Notes under the pieces: generated by a model | Databases searched by the model: none | What the model was told of the DNA's origin: nothing | What the model saw: only the letters and a program-made list of their open reading frames with translations | DNA from: an uncultured Nitrosomonadales bacterium | Lineage (GTDB): Bacteria; Pseudomonadota; Gammaproteobacteria; Burkholderiales; Methylophilaceae | Reading direction: 5' to 3' | Assembly: GCA_946481065.1 (NCBI GenBank) | Contig: CAMLMA010000003.1 | Coordinates: 1 to 37,842 of the forward strand | Length of the DNA stretch: 37,842 nucleotides | Made by a program: the position numbers and the translations under genes | Shown: one piece after another, positions 37,133 to 37,842 of the stretch | Position numbering within the stretch: position 1 is the first letter of the stretch | Layout: each line of letters begins with the position of its first letter

Positions 37133-37842
37133 ATGAGTGAATCCACACATCCCGCACGCCTGCGGCTGTTGGTGCTGCTGGCCCTGTTCGCGCTTTATTT
37201 CATCTGGGGTTCGACCTTTCTGGCGATGAAATTCGCCATCGAGAGCTTTCCGCCATTCATGATGGCGGCGATCCGCTTCTCGATCGCCGGCGGCCTGCTC
37301 TATGGTGTGCTGCGTTTGTACGGCACGCCGGCGCCGACAGGCAGGCAGTGGCTGGGCGCATCCGCCGTGGGCATATTGCTGTTGTCGGTGGGCAATGCGG
37401 GCGTGGCGATCGCCGAGCAGACCGTATCCTCTGGGGTCGCGGCCTTGTCGATCGCCACTGTTCCCCTGTGGATGGCCTTGTTCTCCGGCGTATGGGGCCA
37501 TTGGCCGAGTCGACGCGAATGGACCGGTATCGTCGTCGGTACGGTCGGCGTCGCCGTCCTCAGCACCGGCGGTACGCTGCAGGCCAGCCCGATGGGAACC
37601 TTCCTGCTGTTGCTGGCGGCCGCAAGCTGGGCGTTCGGTTCGGTCTGGGGCAAGCGGCTGGCGATGCCGCAAGGGGCCATGGCCAGCGCTGCGCAGATGC
37701 TGGCGGGTGGCGCCATGTTGTCGCTTGCGAGTCTGGTCAGCGGCGAACACTGGCCACCAGCGGTATCGATGAAGTCGGTCTGGGCCATCGCCTACCTCGT
37801 CGTCTTCGGCTCGTTCATCGCCTACAGCGCCTACCTGTATCT
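37133..37842 (+). CDS. EamA-family drug/metabolite exporter, YedA-like (5' part)
   Basis: About 236 codons are present before the window edge. The product is a DMT-superfamily inner-membrane protein with eight or more predicted helices in the visible part. The first EamA repeat starts LLALFALYFIWGSTFLAMKFAIESFPPFMMAAIRF; VGNAGVAIAEQTVSSGVAALSIATVPLW and SWAFGSVWGKRLAMPQGAM follow. These run close to E. coli YedA throughout. The substrate is unknown; family members export amino acids, purines or drugs. ATG 37133 opens MSESTHPARLRLL. The last helices lie outside the window. Confidence 0.88.
   Translation, partial: MSESTHPARLRLLVLLALFALYFIWGSTFLAMKFAIESFPPFMMAAIRFSIAGGLLYGVLRLYGTPAPTGRQWLGASAVGILLLSVGNAGVAIAEQTVSSGVAALSIATVPLWMALFSGVWGHWPSRREWTGIVVGTVGVAVLSTGGTLQASPMGTFLLLLAAASWAFGSVWGKRLAMPQGAMASAAQMLAGGAMLSLASLVSGEHWPPAVSMKSVWAIAYLVVFGSFIAYSAYLY

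Overview
The window is a compact stretch of chromosome from a Gram-negative proteobacterium, most likely a betaproteobacterium of the Nitrosomonadales/Gallionellaceae kind. This rests on the moderately high GC content, the tgt-yajC-secD-secF and pssA-leuA orders, the ppiA-ppiB-lpxH block diverging from cysS, and a CHASE2-type Ser/Thr kinase. It is inference from gene content and order; no marker was compared. I see no rRNA, tRNA, CRISPR array, insertion sequence or prophage, and no gene-free stretch longer than about 265 bp.

Layout. 1-1.9 kb: the start of phoB (minus strand, cut by the window edge) diverges from tag, with a three-repeat Pho box between them, then ribH-nusB and a terminator. 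2.1-8.5 kb: a five-gene signalling cluster encodes a membrane CHASE2-TPR Ser/Thr kinase, a PP2C phosphatase, a double-FHA protein, a GAF-HD-GYP protein and an unrecognised four-helix membrane protein built from an internal duplication. 8.5-13.2 kb (minus strand): a TPR protein and an L,D-transpeptidase that share a C-terminal domain, ppiA, ppiB, lpxH and a [2Fe-2S] thioredoxin-like ferredoxin. 13.3-15.0 kb: cysS and a small exported protein. 15.1-21.1 kb: a CzcCBA-type heavy-metal RND efflux operon ending in an atypical PII-like protein and a terminator. 21.2-25.3 kb: a stand-alone molybdopterin oxidoreductase, pyrD, a DUF2892 membrane protein and a GST-like protein. 25.4-33.9 kb (minus strand): clpS-clpA, a CorC/HlyC-type transporter, and tgt-yajC-secD-secF. 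34.0-37.8 kb: pssA, a leucine-rich leader peptide with its promoter, leuA, rnk and the start of a YedA-like DMT exporter (cut by the window edge).

How the genes work together. The 2.1-8.5 kb cluster looks like one signalling unit: an extracytoplasmic sensor drives Thr phosphorylation, PP2C reverses it, the FHA protein reads it, and an HD-GYP domain would couple it to cyclic di-GMP. Short T-hydrophobic-I-hydrophobic motifs in both the kinase juxtamembrane segment and the FHA linker are candidate phospho-sites. The metal pump has neither the Met triad of CusA nor the DFG aspartate of CzcA, and it travels with a PII-like protein lacking the normal T-loop. The leuA region has a textbook promoter overlapped by a perfect dyad, and a 27-codon Leu-rich peptide whose start codon lies only a few bases from the predicted transcription start, followed by no visible intrinsic terminator. 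These three regions are the best places to look for undescribed biology.
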